Of a stretch of 38,291 bases of DNA, positions 1 to 8,479 are shown one piece after another. The stretch is from Desulfarculaceae bacterium (GTDB taxonomy: Bacteria; Desulfobacterota; Desulfarculia; Desulfarculales; Desulfarculaceae): assembly GCA_021737645.1 (NCBI GenBank), contig JAIPDO010000037.1:1-38291 (forward strand). Reading direction: 5' to 3'. The translations under genes were made by a program, and so were the position numbers. Position 1 is the stretch's first letter. Each line of letters starts with the position of its first letter. Below the pieces are notes generated by a model. It made no database searches and had not been told where the DNA came from. It worked only from the letters and a program-made list of their open reading frames with translations.

Positions 1-143
1 AGCTCAGGGACATCCTGGTGCGCTCCTTTGGCGAGGTGCACGCCATCGCCAAAAAGGAAAAGATCAACATGCGCACCGCCGCCTACATGCTGGCCATCGG
101 CCGAGTGGCCGAAGCCAAAAGGGTGCGCGGCATCTTCCCCTAA
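1..143 (+). CDS. Glu/Leu/Phe/Val dehydrogenase, C-terminal end (partial)
   Basis: The open frame beginning at base 3 encodes about 46 residues and stops at TAA 141-143; the rest lies left of the window. The last residues, with MRTAAYMLAIGRVAEA followed by RGIFP, match the conserved C-terminal helix of hexameric glutamate dehydrogenases and their amino-acid dehydrogenase relatives. These enzymes interconvert glutamate and 2-oxoglutarate plus ammonia in the cytoplasm. The catalytic lysine and the nucleotide fold are outside the window, so substrate and cofactor cannot be read. No T-rich terminator is visible in the 50 bases after the stop. Confidence 0.75.
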   Translation, partial: LRDILVRSFGEVHAIAKKEKINMRTAAYMLAIGRVAEAKRVRGIFP

Positions 144-194
144 TTGCAGTAGGAGAACGCTATTGGAATTTTCGGGCTTGGGGCGGTTTTGCCT

Positions 195-1172
195 TCATCT
201 TAGCAACACATAATTGCCACAAGTGTGTTCGGCTTTGGGCCATTGCCCCTGGTTACCATCCCAGGGCTGCCCGTTGCAGTGTCCCAAAGCATTGTCCCAA
301 TCGCCCCGGCCCCGGCCGAAGTGTTCGCAGTCCTGACATCGCACCAAGTTGAGCCGCCGCTTGGATTGCTCGGCGTACCCTGGCGCATGCTCCGGCCGCC
401 ACTCGACCTCTACACCATCACCGAAAACGTCCTTGGCGGCCTCCTGGTCAGAGTCCGCCCCCATGAGCCCAAAGGCAGCCAGGGTATGGCCCACCAGGGC
501 CCCTGCGAGATCCATGGCGGCCTCCATGGTCTGCCCGGATATGGTGTGGGCGGGGGCTTCGGCCAAGTGCTCCATAACGTGCAGGAGACCGGCCAGGCGG
601 GCAGCCAAGCCGGGCAGTTTACCCGCCCAATCGCGCACGGTCTCGAACCGGCCCCCGTCCACGAGCTCAGCCTCTATAGCCTTGGAAAATTCGCACCACG
701 CAGCGTGGGCGGATGGTTCCAGCCGCAGGCAATGCTCCAGGGGCTCGCCCTCCGTGCCGGTGTCCAAATCCAAGAGCTTATGCAGGGCGGCCGCATAGGC
801 GCGGCTCACATGTTCGGGCACGGCCTGGCCCTGAGGCTTGCGGCGGCCCAGGAGGCTCTCGGGCAGCACGTATACCAACCGGGCCAAGAGGCCCCGCCCC
901 CGGAAACCCGGCTTGCTCGGCAGGTTGGCCAGCACCTCGGGCTGAGGGCTGATGCAGATGGTTAGGACCGGAGCCTGCATCATCACTGGCGGGCCGCTCT
1001 TGCGGTCCACCCGCACCGGCTCGCCGGGGTGCGCCTTTAGAATCAGGTCCAGATTGGGCACGCCATTCTGATAGCGGCCCCCGAGCGTGTCGAACACTCC
1101 ACCCTCGGCGCTTATCACGGCCATGCGCTCACCGTTAACGGCCATGAGGGCTGCAAGGGCTTCGGCCGTCAC
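195..1172 (-). pseudogene. DUF3987 (YfjI/primase-helicase-like) remnant, 5' end replaced
   Basis: About 325 residues resemble the central and C-terminal part of DUF3987 proteins, which occur in phages, plasmids and integrated elements and are related to primase/helicase-type ATPases. Recognisable blocks are MAVISAEGGVFDTL, PNLDLILKAHPG, PVLTICISPQPEVL and FRGRGLLARLVYVLP, then a helical region ending GHTLAAFGLMGAD. The last 60 residues contain a zinc-ribbon-like tail (CQDC-EHF, then GHC and HTC). The N-terminal domain expected to carry the Walker A motif is absent. The reading frame runs without a stop into an HD-GYP fragment at about 1173, so the 393-codon frame 195-1376 is a chimera. The abrupt change from GLMGAD to the tail may mark a second internal deletion. 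It is most likely a decayed mobile-element relic and unlikely to be functional. Confidence 0.65.
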
Positions 1173-1650
1173 GTCATCGGCCACGGCCATCAGCCGTCCG
1201 GACACCGGGATGTTCTCTCCGGCCAGGCTCTGGGGATAGCCCGTACCGTTCCACTTTTCGTGATGGGTATAGGCAATGTCCTTGGCGTGGGACAAGAACG
1301 ACGGGCGGTCCTCAAGGTCGAAGACCTCCTCGGCCTTGACCAGGGCTTGGAAACCCAGTTCGCAGTGGGTCTTCATGATGTCGAATTATTCATCAGTCAG
1401 CTTGCCAGGTTTAAGCAATATGGCGTCAGGCACCCCCACCTTGCCGATGTCGTGCAGCGGAGTGGACTTGAACAATAATTCAACCGTGTCGCCCCGGAGA
1501 GACTCCACAAACTTGGGATGATCGGCCAGCTCGCTGGCCAGGGCTCGGACATAGCGCTGGGTCCAGAGGATGTGCTTTCCGGTCTCGTTGTCCCGGGTTC
1601 GGCCAGGGAGGCCAGGCTGTGGATGGTGATGTCCTGGGTGGCTTCCACTG
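1173..1650 (-). pseudogene. HD-GYP domain (c-di-GMP phosphodiesterase type) remnant
   Basis: Conceptual translation on the minus strand gives an HD-GYP domain in pieces: TIHSLASLAE, then after a one-base loss near 1598-1600 RDNETGKHILWTQRYV, then LHDIGKVGVPDAILL. An in-frame TAA at 1386-1388 follows, after which the domain resumes as FDIMKTHCELGFQAL and HHEKWNGTGYP. The HD pair and the GYP signature are recognisable. Intact members hydrolyse cyclic di-GMP and often sit behind a receiver domain. Here there is a stop at 1652-1654 directly upstream and no receiver, and the domain breaks off at MAVADD, where it continues in frame into DUF3987. A frameshift, a nonsense codon and loss of both ends make it a pseudogene. 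Confidence 0.75.
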
Positions 1651-1833
1651 TTTAGTGTCAGAGCCCCTGAGACAGATTTAAGGTTTTAGCTAATGGAGGC
1701 CCCTGGGTAAGATCACCCATCGAAGGAGTTAGCCATGAGCAAGAGTGAAGGATCGGCCGGCTAGGTCCGCGAACTTCGCCATATATGAAGCTCTGGCCAA
1801 GGCGGGGGCGTTTCGGCTAAAATAAGTCAATTC
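1651..1833. other. Gene-free stretch; possible insertion-sequence end
   Basis: No convincing gene is seen here. The segment begins where the HD-GYP remnant breaks off, with TGTCAGAGCCCCTGAGACA (1657-1675), a partly self-complementary sequence beginning with TGTC. It continues with TGGGT-AAGATC-ACCCA, then a strong ribosome-binding site AAGGAG and ATG at 1734 that opens only nine codons (MSKSEGSAG) before TAG. This order of terminal repeat, short leader, Shine-Dalgarno sequence and ATG resembles the left end of an insertion sequence whose transposase has been lost. The family cannot be assigned by eye. Confidence 0.3.
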
Positions 1834-1845
1834 TTGGAGAGCGAG

Positions 1846-2361
1846 ATGACCATTTTTGCCGCCGGCCCGCGCGGCCTGTTGACCTTGAGCTTGGCCCTGC
1901 TGCTGGGCCTGGCCTCAGGCTGCGCCACCGTAAGCACGGAGCTGGAAAAGGGCTATCATGCCCTGGCCCGGGAGGAGTACTACGTCAAGCGCCAGGGCAA
2001 ACTCTGGGCTCGTCCCGACCGCGGCTCCTCCGAGCGCGGCTACGCCCTCAAGGGCGACAAGGTGATCAAGCTGGAAAGCGACGTGCGCGGCTGGAGCAAG
2101 GTTAAGGTGGAAGGCCGCGAAGTGGAAGGCTGGCTGCCCGCCGCGTACCTGTCCAAGAGCCCGGTGAGCCCGGCTCGGTCCACCCCGGCGGCCAGCCCAC
2201 CGGCCGCCCCGGCCAAGGCCCCGGCCGCCGCCGCCCCGGCGCCGGCCAAAAGCGACTCCATCCTGTCACCGTCCTCGGCCGAGGCCGCAGAGGCGCCTCC
2301 GCCCCAGAGCGAAACCAAGCCCAAGCGCCATGTGGACCCCAAGAAGTTCGAGCCACTCTAA
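1846..2361 (+). CDS. SH3-domain lipoprotein
   Basis: The 171-residue protein has an N-terminal hydrophobic stretch ending in a lipobox, LASGC, with the lipidated cysteine at about residue 26, so it should be anchored in the envelope by signal peptidase II processing. Residues about 40-105 resemble a bacterial SH3 domain (YYVKRQGKLWARPDRGS, then KLESDVRGWSKVKVEG and GWLPAAYLS), a fold often involved in binding peptidoglycan or protein. The remaining third is low complexity, rich in Ala, Pro and Ser, with a basic C-terminus. ATG 1846 is chosen because GGAG lies 6 bases upstream; a TTG at 1834 would add four residues with no better site. It is a lone gene converging on the DUF389 gene 16 bases away. 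The specific role is unknown. Confidence 0.75.
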   Translation: MTIFAAGPRGLLTLSLALLLGLASGCATVSTELEKGYHALAREEYYVKRQGKLWARPDRGSSERGYALKGDKVIKLESDVRGWSKVKVEGREVEGWLPAAYLSKSPVSPARSTPAASPPAAPAKAPAAAAPAPAKSDSILSPSSAEAAEAPPPQSETKPKRHVDPKKFEPL

Positions 2362-2377
2362 TATCCCAGCTTAAATT

Positions 2378-4075
2378 CTATTTGGCGGGCGCCTGACGCT
2401 CCGGCTCTGCCTGCTGTTCGCGGGTGAAAAGGTCTCGGGGCAGGGAGCGCCGGTCGGTGACCACCAGCTCGGCCCGAGACCAGGCCAGGAGTTTGACCGG
2501 CTGCTCCATCCGGGCGGCCACTTTTTGCTCGGCCTGCATGATCTGCATGGGGCTGATCACCGTGGGGCCGAAGACCTCGGCCCGCACCTGCCAGCGGTCT
2601 TGGTCCCAGGCCGCGTCCAGGTTGGTTACGTAGTACACTCCCGAGGCCTCCAGGGCCTGCCGGGCCAACTTGGCCACTCGCCGCGCACGGGGGTCCTGTT
2701 GGCCGAAGTGGGCCCCGCTGAGCAAAATGCGCCCCCGCGAGGTCACGTCCACCGGCACCTGGCACTGCACCAAAAGGCGCAGGTCCGGCTCCTTCAGCCG
2801 CTTTTGGATGGCTCCCTCGAACTCGGCCACCTCATGGGCCAGCAGGGGGCGGGGCGTCTGCACCGTGGCCAGGATGACCGGGTCCCCGGCCAGGTGGAGC
2901 AAGTCCACATCCAGGAGCAAAAGCTGGGGCCGGGAGCTGAACATCTCCCGGAGTATCTGCTCCGAAGCCTGGATGCGCTGCACGCTGGGGTCCACTTTTT
3001 CGCTGAAGATGCGTCCATCCAGGGTGGGATTGACCACCGCGCTGGTAGTGCCGGTGCTGGAGATGTCCTTGGACAGGGAATTGCGCACCACCAGGATTAC
3101 CGGGGTCTTGACCTTTTTGCCGATCTTTCCCTGTATGCGTCCCACCCTGTCCGGAGGGAAGACCTTGGGGGTGCGCACCACGGCCAGCACGTGCATCTTG
3201 CCTTCTATTTCTTTGTGCATGGCCCGCACCAGGGAGGTGTTGGGCTCACTGCGCAGGGATTCTGCGAAGACCTGTTCAATGATCTTGCTGCGCTGGCGCT
3301 GTTCGAGCATGGTGGCCAGGGTGTTGGTGAGCACCACCGCCACCAGGGCGAAGCCCAGGCCGGTGAAGGTGAGGCGGCGCATGAGTTGCTTTTGGGTTAT
3401 CTGGCCGTGGCCGGTGGCCAGACCGGCGATGATGAAGGCCAGGGCCGAGACCAGCAGGATGGCCAGGAAGTTGGCCGCGAACAGCAGAAAGGCCCCCCAG
3501 GCTCCGGCAAAAGAGCCCATGGCTATGCACAGGCCGCAGGTGGACAGCGGCGGCACGATGGCCGTGGAGATGGCCACCCCGGGCAGCACCGGGCTGATGC
3601 GTTCGTCCAGAACGGCCAGGGTGCCGGCCAGCCCGGCGAAGACCGCCACCAAAAGATCCAGCAGGGTGGGGTAGGTGCGCGCCAGCATCTCGCTGGTCAC
3701 GTCCTGCACCACCGGCAGGGCGCCGAAGACCGTACCAAAGGCCACCGCCAGGAACACCCCGCCGAACTCGGCCCGGAAGGCTTGGGAAAGCAGGGGGGTG
3801 TCGCCGCGCACCATGCCCAGGGCGATGCCGAAGATGGGGGTCATCAGGGGCGAGACCAGCATGGCCCCGATGACCACCGCCGCGCTGTTGGCCACCAGGC
3901 CCAGGCTGGCGATGAGCGAGGCCGCCGAGATCAGGGCGTAGTAGCCCAGGGCCGGGGTGGAGCCCACGGATATCTCGTTGATGATCTGCTCGCCTCGGGC
4001 TTGGGAAACCTTGAAGCCCTTCCAGGACAATAACTGGCTCAGCAAGCCGCGGGAGAGGCGCTCTTTGTCGGCCAT
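2378..4075 (-). CDS. DUF389 family integral membrane protein
   Basis: This 565-residue protein belongs to the DUF389/TIGR00341 family. Residues about 35-260 form the conserved membrane core, with family-typical blocks ISVGSTPALGYYALISAAS, NSAAVVIGAMLVSPLMTPI and AVLDERISPVLPGVAIST, and roughly six hydrophobic segments. The remaining 300 residues are soluble and contain two similar-looking alpha/beta stretches. The C-terminal tail is charged and Pro/Gln rich. The biochemical function of the family is not established; transport or regulation at the inner membrane is only inferred from topology. The start is supported by AGGAG six bases before ATG. It is divergent from the DegT gene across about 340 bases and convergent with the SH3 lipoprotein gene, so it is probably monocistronic. 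Confidence 0.85.
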   Translation of the reverse strand: MADKERLSRGLLSQLLSWKGFKVSQARGEQIINEISVGSTPALGYYALISAASLIASLGLVANSAAVVIGAMLVSPLMTPIFGIALGMVRGDTPLLSQAFRAEFGGVFLAVAFGTVFGALPVVQDVTSEMLARTYPTLLDLLVAVFAGLAGTLAVLDERISPVLPGVAISTAIVPPLSTCGLCIAMGSFAGAWGAFLLFAANFLAILLVSALAFIIAGLATGHGQITQKQLMRRLTFTGLGFALVAVVLTNTLATMLEQRQRSKIIEQVFAESLRSEPNTSLVRAMHKEIEGKMHVLAVVRTPKVFPPDRVGRIQGKIGKKVKTPVILVVRNSLSKDISSTGTTSAVVNPTLDGRIFSEKVDPSVQRIQASEQILREMFSSRPQLLLLDVDLLHLAGDPVILATVQTPRPLLAHEVAEFEGAIQKRLKEPDLRLLVQCQVPVDVTSRGRILLSGAHFGQQDPRARRVAKLARQALEASGVYYVTNLDAAWDQDRWQVRAEVFGPTVISPMQIMQAEQKVAARMEQPVKLLAWSRAELVVTDRRSLPRDLFTREQQAEPERQAPAK

Positions 4076-4417
4076 GGTCGGCTCCTGGCCGGGCCGCGAA
4101 ATGGGCGGGCAGAGATGGGGCGAGCAGGGTGGCGCCGGCGGCCGGGCGGCTGGCGGGGCCGCGTGGCGGCCTCGCGTTGGGTGGTCGGCAGAAATATATC
4201 TTACAACGCCGAATACCCGCCGGGCTACGGCAAAGCCCGCCCCATGCCTTTTGGCCTCGGGTGGGCTGCCTTTCCGCGACTCCTATTTGCATTTCGCCCG
4301 CCTTGGCCATAAATAGCCATTTGACCTGGGGCGGTCCTGTTTATAGAGTTGATTCATACCGGAAGCCCCTTAGCCGGGTTAAGGCCCAGGCCACGCAAAC
4401 AATAAAGGTGCGGCAAC
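4076..4417. promoter_or_regulatory. Divergent intergenic region with a candidate promoter for the aminotransferase gene
   Basis: These 342 bases separate two divergent genes and contain no convincing coding frame. On the plus strand TTGACC (4321-4326) is followed 15 bases later by TATAGA (4342-4347), a plausible but short-spaced sigma-70 type promoter for the aminotransferase gene, which has AAAGGTG about 8 bases before its ATG. An AT-rich island near 4193-4203 (AAATATATCTTA) could be the -10 area for the DUF389 gene on the other strand. No operator repeat or riboswitch-like structure was recognised. Confidence 0.3.
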
Positions 4418-5542
4418 ATGCAGTTCATCGATCTGAAAGCGCAACAGCAACTGATTCGCCAAAAAATAGAGGACAATATCAATAAGGTGCTGGACCATGG
4501 CCGCTACATCATGGGCCCGGAGATAACCGAGCTGGAACAAAAGCTGGCCACCTACGTGGGAACCAGGCACGCCCTGGGCTGCGCCTCGGGCACCGACGCC
4601 CTGATGCTGGCCCTGTTGGCCCTGGAGATCGGCCCCGGCGACGCGGTTTTCACCAGCCCCTTCACCTTCTTCGCCACCGGCGAGGTCATCGCCCTGTTGG
4701 GGGCCACCCCGGTGTTCGTGGACATCGACCCGGTCACCTTCAACATCGACCCGGACAAACTGGCCCCGGCCATCCAGGCGGTGCGGCAGCGCGGGGACCT
4801 GGAGCCCAAGGTGATCATGCCGGTGGACCTGTTCGGCCTGCCGGCGGACTACGACGCCATCGGCCGCATCGCCGAGGAGCACAATCTCGCGGTGGTGGAA
4901 GACGCGGCCCAGGCCCTGGGCGGCGAGTACCAGGGCCGCAAAGCCTGCTCCCTGGCCAAGCTGGGCTGCACCTCCTTTTTTCCGGCCAAACCCCTGGGAT
5001 GCTACGGCGACGGGGGCATGGTCTTTTGCGACGACGACGAGCTGGACCGCCTGCTGCGATCGCTCAGGGTGCACGGCCAGGGCGAGGACAAGTACGACAA
5101 CGTGCGCCTGGGCATCAACGGACGCATGGACACCATCCAGGCCGCGGTGCTCCTGGCCAAACTGGAGCTGCTGCCCAAGGAGATGGAGCAGCGCCAGGAG
5201 GTGGCCGGGCGCTACGCCGAGCTTATCGCCGCGTCGGGTGTGGCCCTCACCGCGCCTAGCGTGCCCCAGGGATACGCCTCGGCCTGGGCCCAATACTCGG
5301 TGCTGGCCCGGGACGAGGCGGCGCGGGGCGAGTTTTTGGAGCGCCTGAAGGCCGCGAACATCCCCAGCGCCATCTACTATCCCAGGCCTTTGCACTTGCA
5401 GACCGCCTTCGCCTACCTGGGCCACCAGGCGGGCGACTTCCCGCACAGTGAGTCGGCGGGCGCGCGCATCTTCAGCCTGCCCATGCACCCCTACCTGGCC
5501 GCCGATGACCAGGAAAAGATCGTAGCCGCCCTGGCTGGATGA
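4418..5542 (+). CDS. DegT/DnrJ/EryC1/StrS-family PLP aminotransferase
   Basis: The 374-residue protein has the normal length of sugar aminotransferases of this family, which convert keto-sugar nucleotides to amino sugars for lipopolysaccharide, capsule or glycan synthesis. Diagnostic features are the N-terminal FIDLKAQQ, the cofactor-pocket segment CASGTDALMLAL (about 55-66), the EDAAQALGG motif (about 161-169) and SFFPAKPLG with the Schiff-base lysine at about K191, followed by GDGGMVFC. It resembles the WbpE/PglE branch that uses UDP-linked 3-keto sugars, but the exact substrate cannot be decided by eye. The next gene (MBL fold) follows after 58 bases on the same strand and may be co-transcribed. 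No other polysaccharide gene is nearby, so the pathway context is missing. Confidence 0.88.
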   Translation: MQFIDLKAQQQLIRQKIEDNINKVLDHGRYIMGPEITELEQKLATYVGTRHALGCASGTDALMLALLALEIGPGDAVFTSPFTFFATGEVIALLGATPVFVDIDPVTFNIDPDKLAPAIQAVRQRGDLEPKVIMPVDLFGLPADYDAIGRIAEEHNLAVVEDAAQALGGEYQGRKACSLAKLGCTSFFPAKPLGCYGDGGMVFCDDDELDRLLRSLRVHGQGEDKYDNVRLGINGRMDTIQAAVLLAKLELLPKEMEQRQEVAGRYAELIAASGVALTAPSVPQGYASAWAQYSVLARDEAARGEFLERLKAANIPSAIYYPRPLHLQTAFAYLGHQAGDFPHSESAGARIFSLPMHPYLAADDQEKIVAALAG

Positions 5543-5600
5543 TAAATAGCGGCCCCCGGTGGCTGGCTCAGCCGGAGGCTTCCTAAAAATTGGAGGGGGT

Positions 5601-6344
5601 ATGCCTGGGCTGAAAGTTCAATTCCTGGGGTCGGGCGACGCCTTTGGCCACGGCGGCTGCTTGCAGGCCTGCATCCTGCTTCAGTGGGAGGGCCGCCGGG
5701 TGCTGTTGGACTGCGGGGCATCGGCCATGATCTCCCTGCAGCGCTACGGGGTGGAGCCGAACTCCATCCACGGCATCCTCATCTCCCACCTGCACGGCGA
5801 CCACTTCGGCGGGCTGCCTTTTTTCATCCTGGACGCCCAGCTTCACTCCAAGCGCACCGCGCCCCTGCTCCTGGCCGGGCCGGTGGGCCTGGCTCCTCGC
5901 CTGGAGCAGGCCATGGAAGTCAACTTTCCCGGCTCCAGCCAAATCCAGCGCAAGTTCGCCACCCAGATCACCGAGCTTGCCCCCGGCCCGGCCCAGGATT
6001 GGTGCGGCCTGTCGGTGCGGGCGGCCGAGGGGCTGCACGCCTCGGGCGCGCCCGCCCTGGCGCTCAGGATCGAGGCGGCGGGAAAGAGCCTGGCCTACAC
6101 CGGCGACACCCAGTGGGTCGATGATCTGTCGCCGCTTCTCAGCGGGGCGGATCTGCTCATCGCCGAGGCCTATTTCCATGAGCGGCCCATCAAATTTCAT
6201 CTGAGTTGCACGGACGTGCTGGCCCGGCGCGGGGCGCTGAACCCCGGCCGCTTGATATTCACCCACATGAGCCAGGACATGCTGGCCCATGTGGGTGAAC
6301 TTCCCGGCGAGACGGCGGACGACGGTCTGGAGCTAATACTTTAG
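5601..6344 (+). CDS. MBL-fold metallo-hydrolase, RNase Z-like
   Basis: The 247-residue protein shows the metallo-beta-lactamase fold of RNase Z-like hydrolases. It starts KVQFLGSGDAFG, carries the zinc motif SHLHGDHFGG (about 73-82), a GDT motif (YTGDTQW) supplying the bridging aspartate, and a late histidine in FTHMS. Members of this group act as phosphodiesterases or hydrolases of unknown small substrates; the long exosite arm of true tRNase Z is not obvious. ATG 5601 is chosen because TGGAGGGGGT lies immediately upstream; an upstream in-frame start at 5559 lacks a binding site. It converges on the Qmo-like gene with only two bases between the stops and no room for a terminator. Confidence 0.85.
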   Translation: MPGLKVQFLGSGDAFGHGGCLQACILLQWEGRRVLLDCGASAMISLQRYGVEPNSIHGILISHLHGDHFGGLPFFILDAQLHSKRTAPLLLAGPVGLAPRLEQAMEVNFPGSSQIQRKFATQITELAPGPAQDWCGLSVRAAEGLHASGAPALALRIEAAGKSLAYTGDTQWVDDLSPLLSGADLLIAEAYFHERPIKFHLSCTDVLARRGALNPGRLIFTHMSQDMLAHVGELPGETADDGLELIL

Positions 6345-6346
6345 GC

Positions 6347-8479
6347 TCAGCTCACGATGGAGTAGGTGTCGTCCATGTCCAGGGTGTAGCGGGTGAGCAC
6401 CTCGCGCACCTGGGCCCCCACCTTCAGGGGGCTGGGTCCCAGTCGGTCCAGGGTGGCCAGCGCCTTTTTGATCACCGCCAACACCTCCTTGGACTGGCTG
6501 GGGGCCACCCCGGCCAGCATGAGGCGCTCCGGTTCCAGGCCGGTCTCGGCCAGCAGGCCGGCCAGGTGGTCTTTGCGCATTCCCGCCCAGGTACTGCCGG
6601 TGAGGGAGTAGCAGGCGTCCGGGTGGCAGGATAGGATCAGCACGCCGTCAAAGCCGCGCTGGAGTCCCTCCAGCACCATGTCCGCGTCCACCTTGCCCGC
6701 GCAGGGCACCTGCACCAGCCGGAGACCCGGCGGCAGGGCCGCGCCTTGCAGGCGGGCCGCATGCAGGGCCACCGAGGCGGAGTTGGCGCAGGCCAGCACC
6801 AAGAGCTGGCGCTCACCGGCCAGGCCCAGGTCGCCCACCCTGCCCGCGGCGGCGGCGATCTCCTGGCTATAGCGGGTGTCTTCCTGGCCCAATATCTGGA
6901 TGGCCTCCATGGGGCACTCGGCGGCGCAGGTGCCGCAGCCGGTGCAGGCTAGGGGGTTGCTCATGGGCCTGCGGAACAGGCGGTCCATGGCCCCCTCGGG
7001 GCAGACCCGCACACAGGTGAGGCAGATGGTGCAGCGCTTGCGGTCCACGGTGACTCGGCCGCTCTCCACCCGCACCGTGCCCTGGGCCAGCAGACGGCGC
7101 ACCCCGTACAGGGCCTCCTGCACCTCGTCGGCCCAGCGCTCCAAATCTCCCTGGCCCCTGGCCGGTCCCACCAGCCATACCCCGGCCCGGCGGCTTTGGG
7201 CGGGCAGGGCGTTGACCGCCTCGGGCTGCAAGTAGCCGTCGCGCCCCACGCTTAGGCCCAGGCGGTGGGCCAACTCACGGTAGGCCGCGCCGGGGGCCGG
7301 GGCCTGATCCAGGGCCACCAAATCGAAACGGTCGGCCATGGTGGTTCCCAGTATCTCCTCGTCCCACTGAAGGTCCACGCCCTCGGGGGTCTCCGCTCCG
7401 CTGAGGCCGCCGGTGGTGAACTTGACGAACACCACCCCTTCGCCGCGCACCTGCTGGGTAAGGGCCTCCAAGTCGTCGCCCGCCACCTTGGCGTTGTTGG
7501 TGAACAACACCACCCGGTTTTGTGGCCCGGCGGCCAGTTGGCGGGCGCAGTTCATGGCTCCTGCCAGGTCCAGGGGCGCGGCCTGACGGCCCAGGCCCAC
7601 GGCCAGGGCCACGGTGTAGGGGCCGTCGCCCAGGCGCTTCTTGAGATGCTCCGGGGCCTGGAGCAGGGAGGCCAGCTCCTCCAGGGACACCACCCGCTCC
7701 CCGGCGGCCAGGCCCTGGGGCGGCAGGTTCAGGGCCTTGGGTGGGGCCTGGGCCATGATGACCCCGCCCACGGTCAGGCTCTGCAACTCCCCGGCCCGGT
7801 TGGCGATCTGGGCAACGAAGTTGCCCGCCCCGCCGCTTAGGCCCAGCAGGCGGCCCTGGCGAATCAGGTATATCCCCTCGGCCTCTTCCAACTCCTTGGC
7901 CAGGGCCGCGGCTTCACCCACCGCATCGGAGCCCAGCAAGGGAGCCGGGGGGGCCAAACGCTGGCTGGGGGTGAGCAGCACCGGATGGTAACCGGCGCGC
8001 AGCAAACCACGGGCGGCCCACAGGGCGGGCAGCCCCTCGCCCACCACCAGCACGGTGGTGGCCACGGAAATATCCTCCATGGACAGTTCTTGTTTGAACT
8101 GCTGCCCACACAGGGCCTGGCTCAGGGCGGCCTGGGCTCCGGGAGCCACGGCGCACACCCCGCTGGCTTCGCCCTCGGGCTTGGCGCACAGGTCCAAGAC
8201 GGTGGCCATTTCCGGGTCCAGGCCCTCGGCGGCCAGAGCCCGGCTGAGCCCGCCGGGGTTGTGCAGCAGGGGGCAGGCCCCCACCACCGCCGAGGTGAGC
8301 TCGTTCTCCTTGATGAGGCGGGCCACGGCGGCCGCGCCCTGGGCCTGACAGGTGTGGGCCACGGTGAACACCCGGCCCTGGTCAAAGGCCTCGGCGGTCC
8401 AGCGCAGCTTTTTGAAATCCAGGGAATCGGCCTGGCTGCGGCCTCCCTGGCAAAGAAACACGCCTACGCGGGCACTCAT
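6347..8479 (-). CDS. QmoB-like HdrA-MvhD fusion flavoprotein
   Basis: The 710-residue protein has the layout of QmoB and of HdrA-MvhD fusions. Residues 1-140 form an HdrA-like N-terminal part (VGVFLCQGG, in which the usual CxCG has lost a cysteine). A degenerate nucleotide-binding segment follows (LVVGEGLPALWAARGLL, about 143-160). Two ferredoxin motifs follow (CTICLTCVRVCP and CTGCGTCAAECP, about 490-535). The C-terminus is an MvhD/FlpD domain (about 565-690, with LACANSAS, VPCAGKVDADM and SCHPDACYS). Such proteins pass electrons between flavin, Fe-S clusters and a partner oxidoreductase in the cytoplasm. It is the last gene of the minus-strand operon, with an ATGA overlap with its QmoA-like neighbour. 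No membrane QmoC is present, so it probably works with the soluble Hdr/MetVF proteins rather than in quinone reduction. Confidence 0.82.
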   Translation of the reverse strand: MSARVGVFLCQGGRSQADSLDFKKLRWTAEAFDQGRVFTVAHTCQAQGAAAVARLIKENELTSAVVGACPLLHNPGGLSRALAAEGLDPEMATVLDLCAKPEGEASGVCAVAPGAQAALSQALCGQQFKQELSMEDISVATTVLVVGEGLPALWAARGLLRAGYHPVLLTPSQRLAPPAPLLGSDAVGEAAALAKELEEAEGIYLIRQGRLLGLSGGAGNFVAQIANRAGELQSLTVGGVIMAQAPPKALNLPPQGLAAGERVVSLEELASLLQAPEHLKKRLGDGPYTVALAVGLGRQAAPLDLAGAMNCARQLAAGPQNRVVLFTNNAKVAGDDLEALTQQVRGEGVVFVKFTTGGLSGAETPEGVDLQWDEEILGTTMADRFDLVALDQAPAPGAAYRELAHRLGLSVGRDGYLQPEAVNALPAQSRRAGVWLVGPARGQGDLERWADEVQEALYGVRRLLAQGTVRVESGRVTVDRKRCTICLTCVRVCPEGAMDRLFRRPMSNPLACTGCGTCAAECPMEAIQILGQEDTRYSQEIAAAAGRVGDLGLAGERQLLVLACANSASVALHAARLQGAALPPGLRLVQVPCAGKVDADMVLEGLQRGFDGVLILSCHPDACYSLTGSTWAGMRKDHLAGLLAETGLEPERLMLAGVAPSQSKEVLAVIKKALATLDRLGPSPLKVGAQVREVLTRYTLDMDDTYSIVS

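Noticed and set aside
2525..4033. 502-codon open frame on the plus strand
   Set aside because: It is the antisense shadow of the DUF389 gene, with no family motif and no ribosome-binding site.
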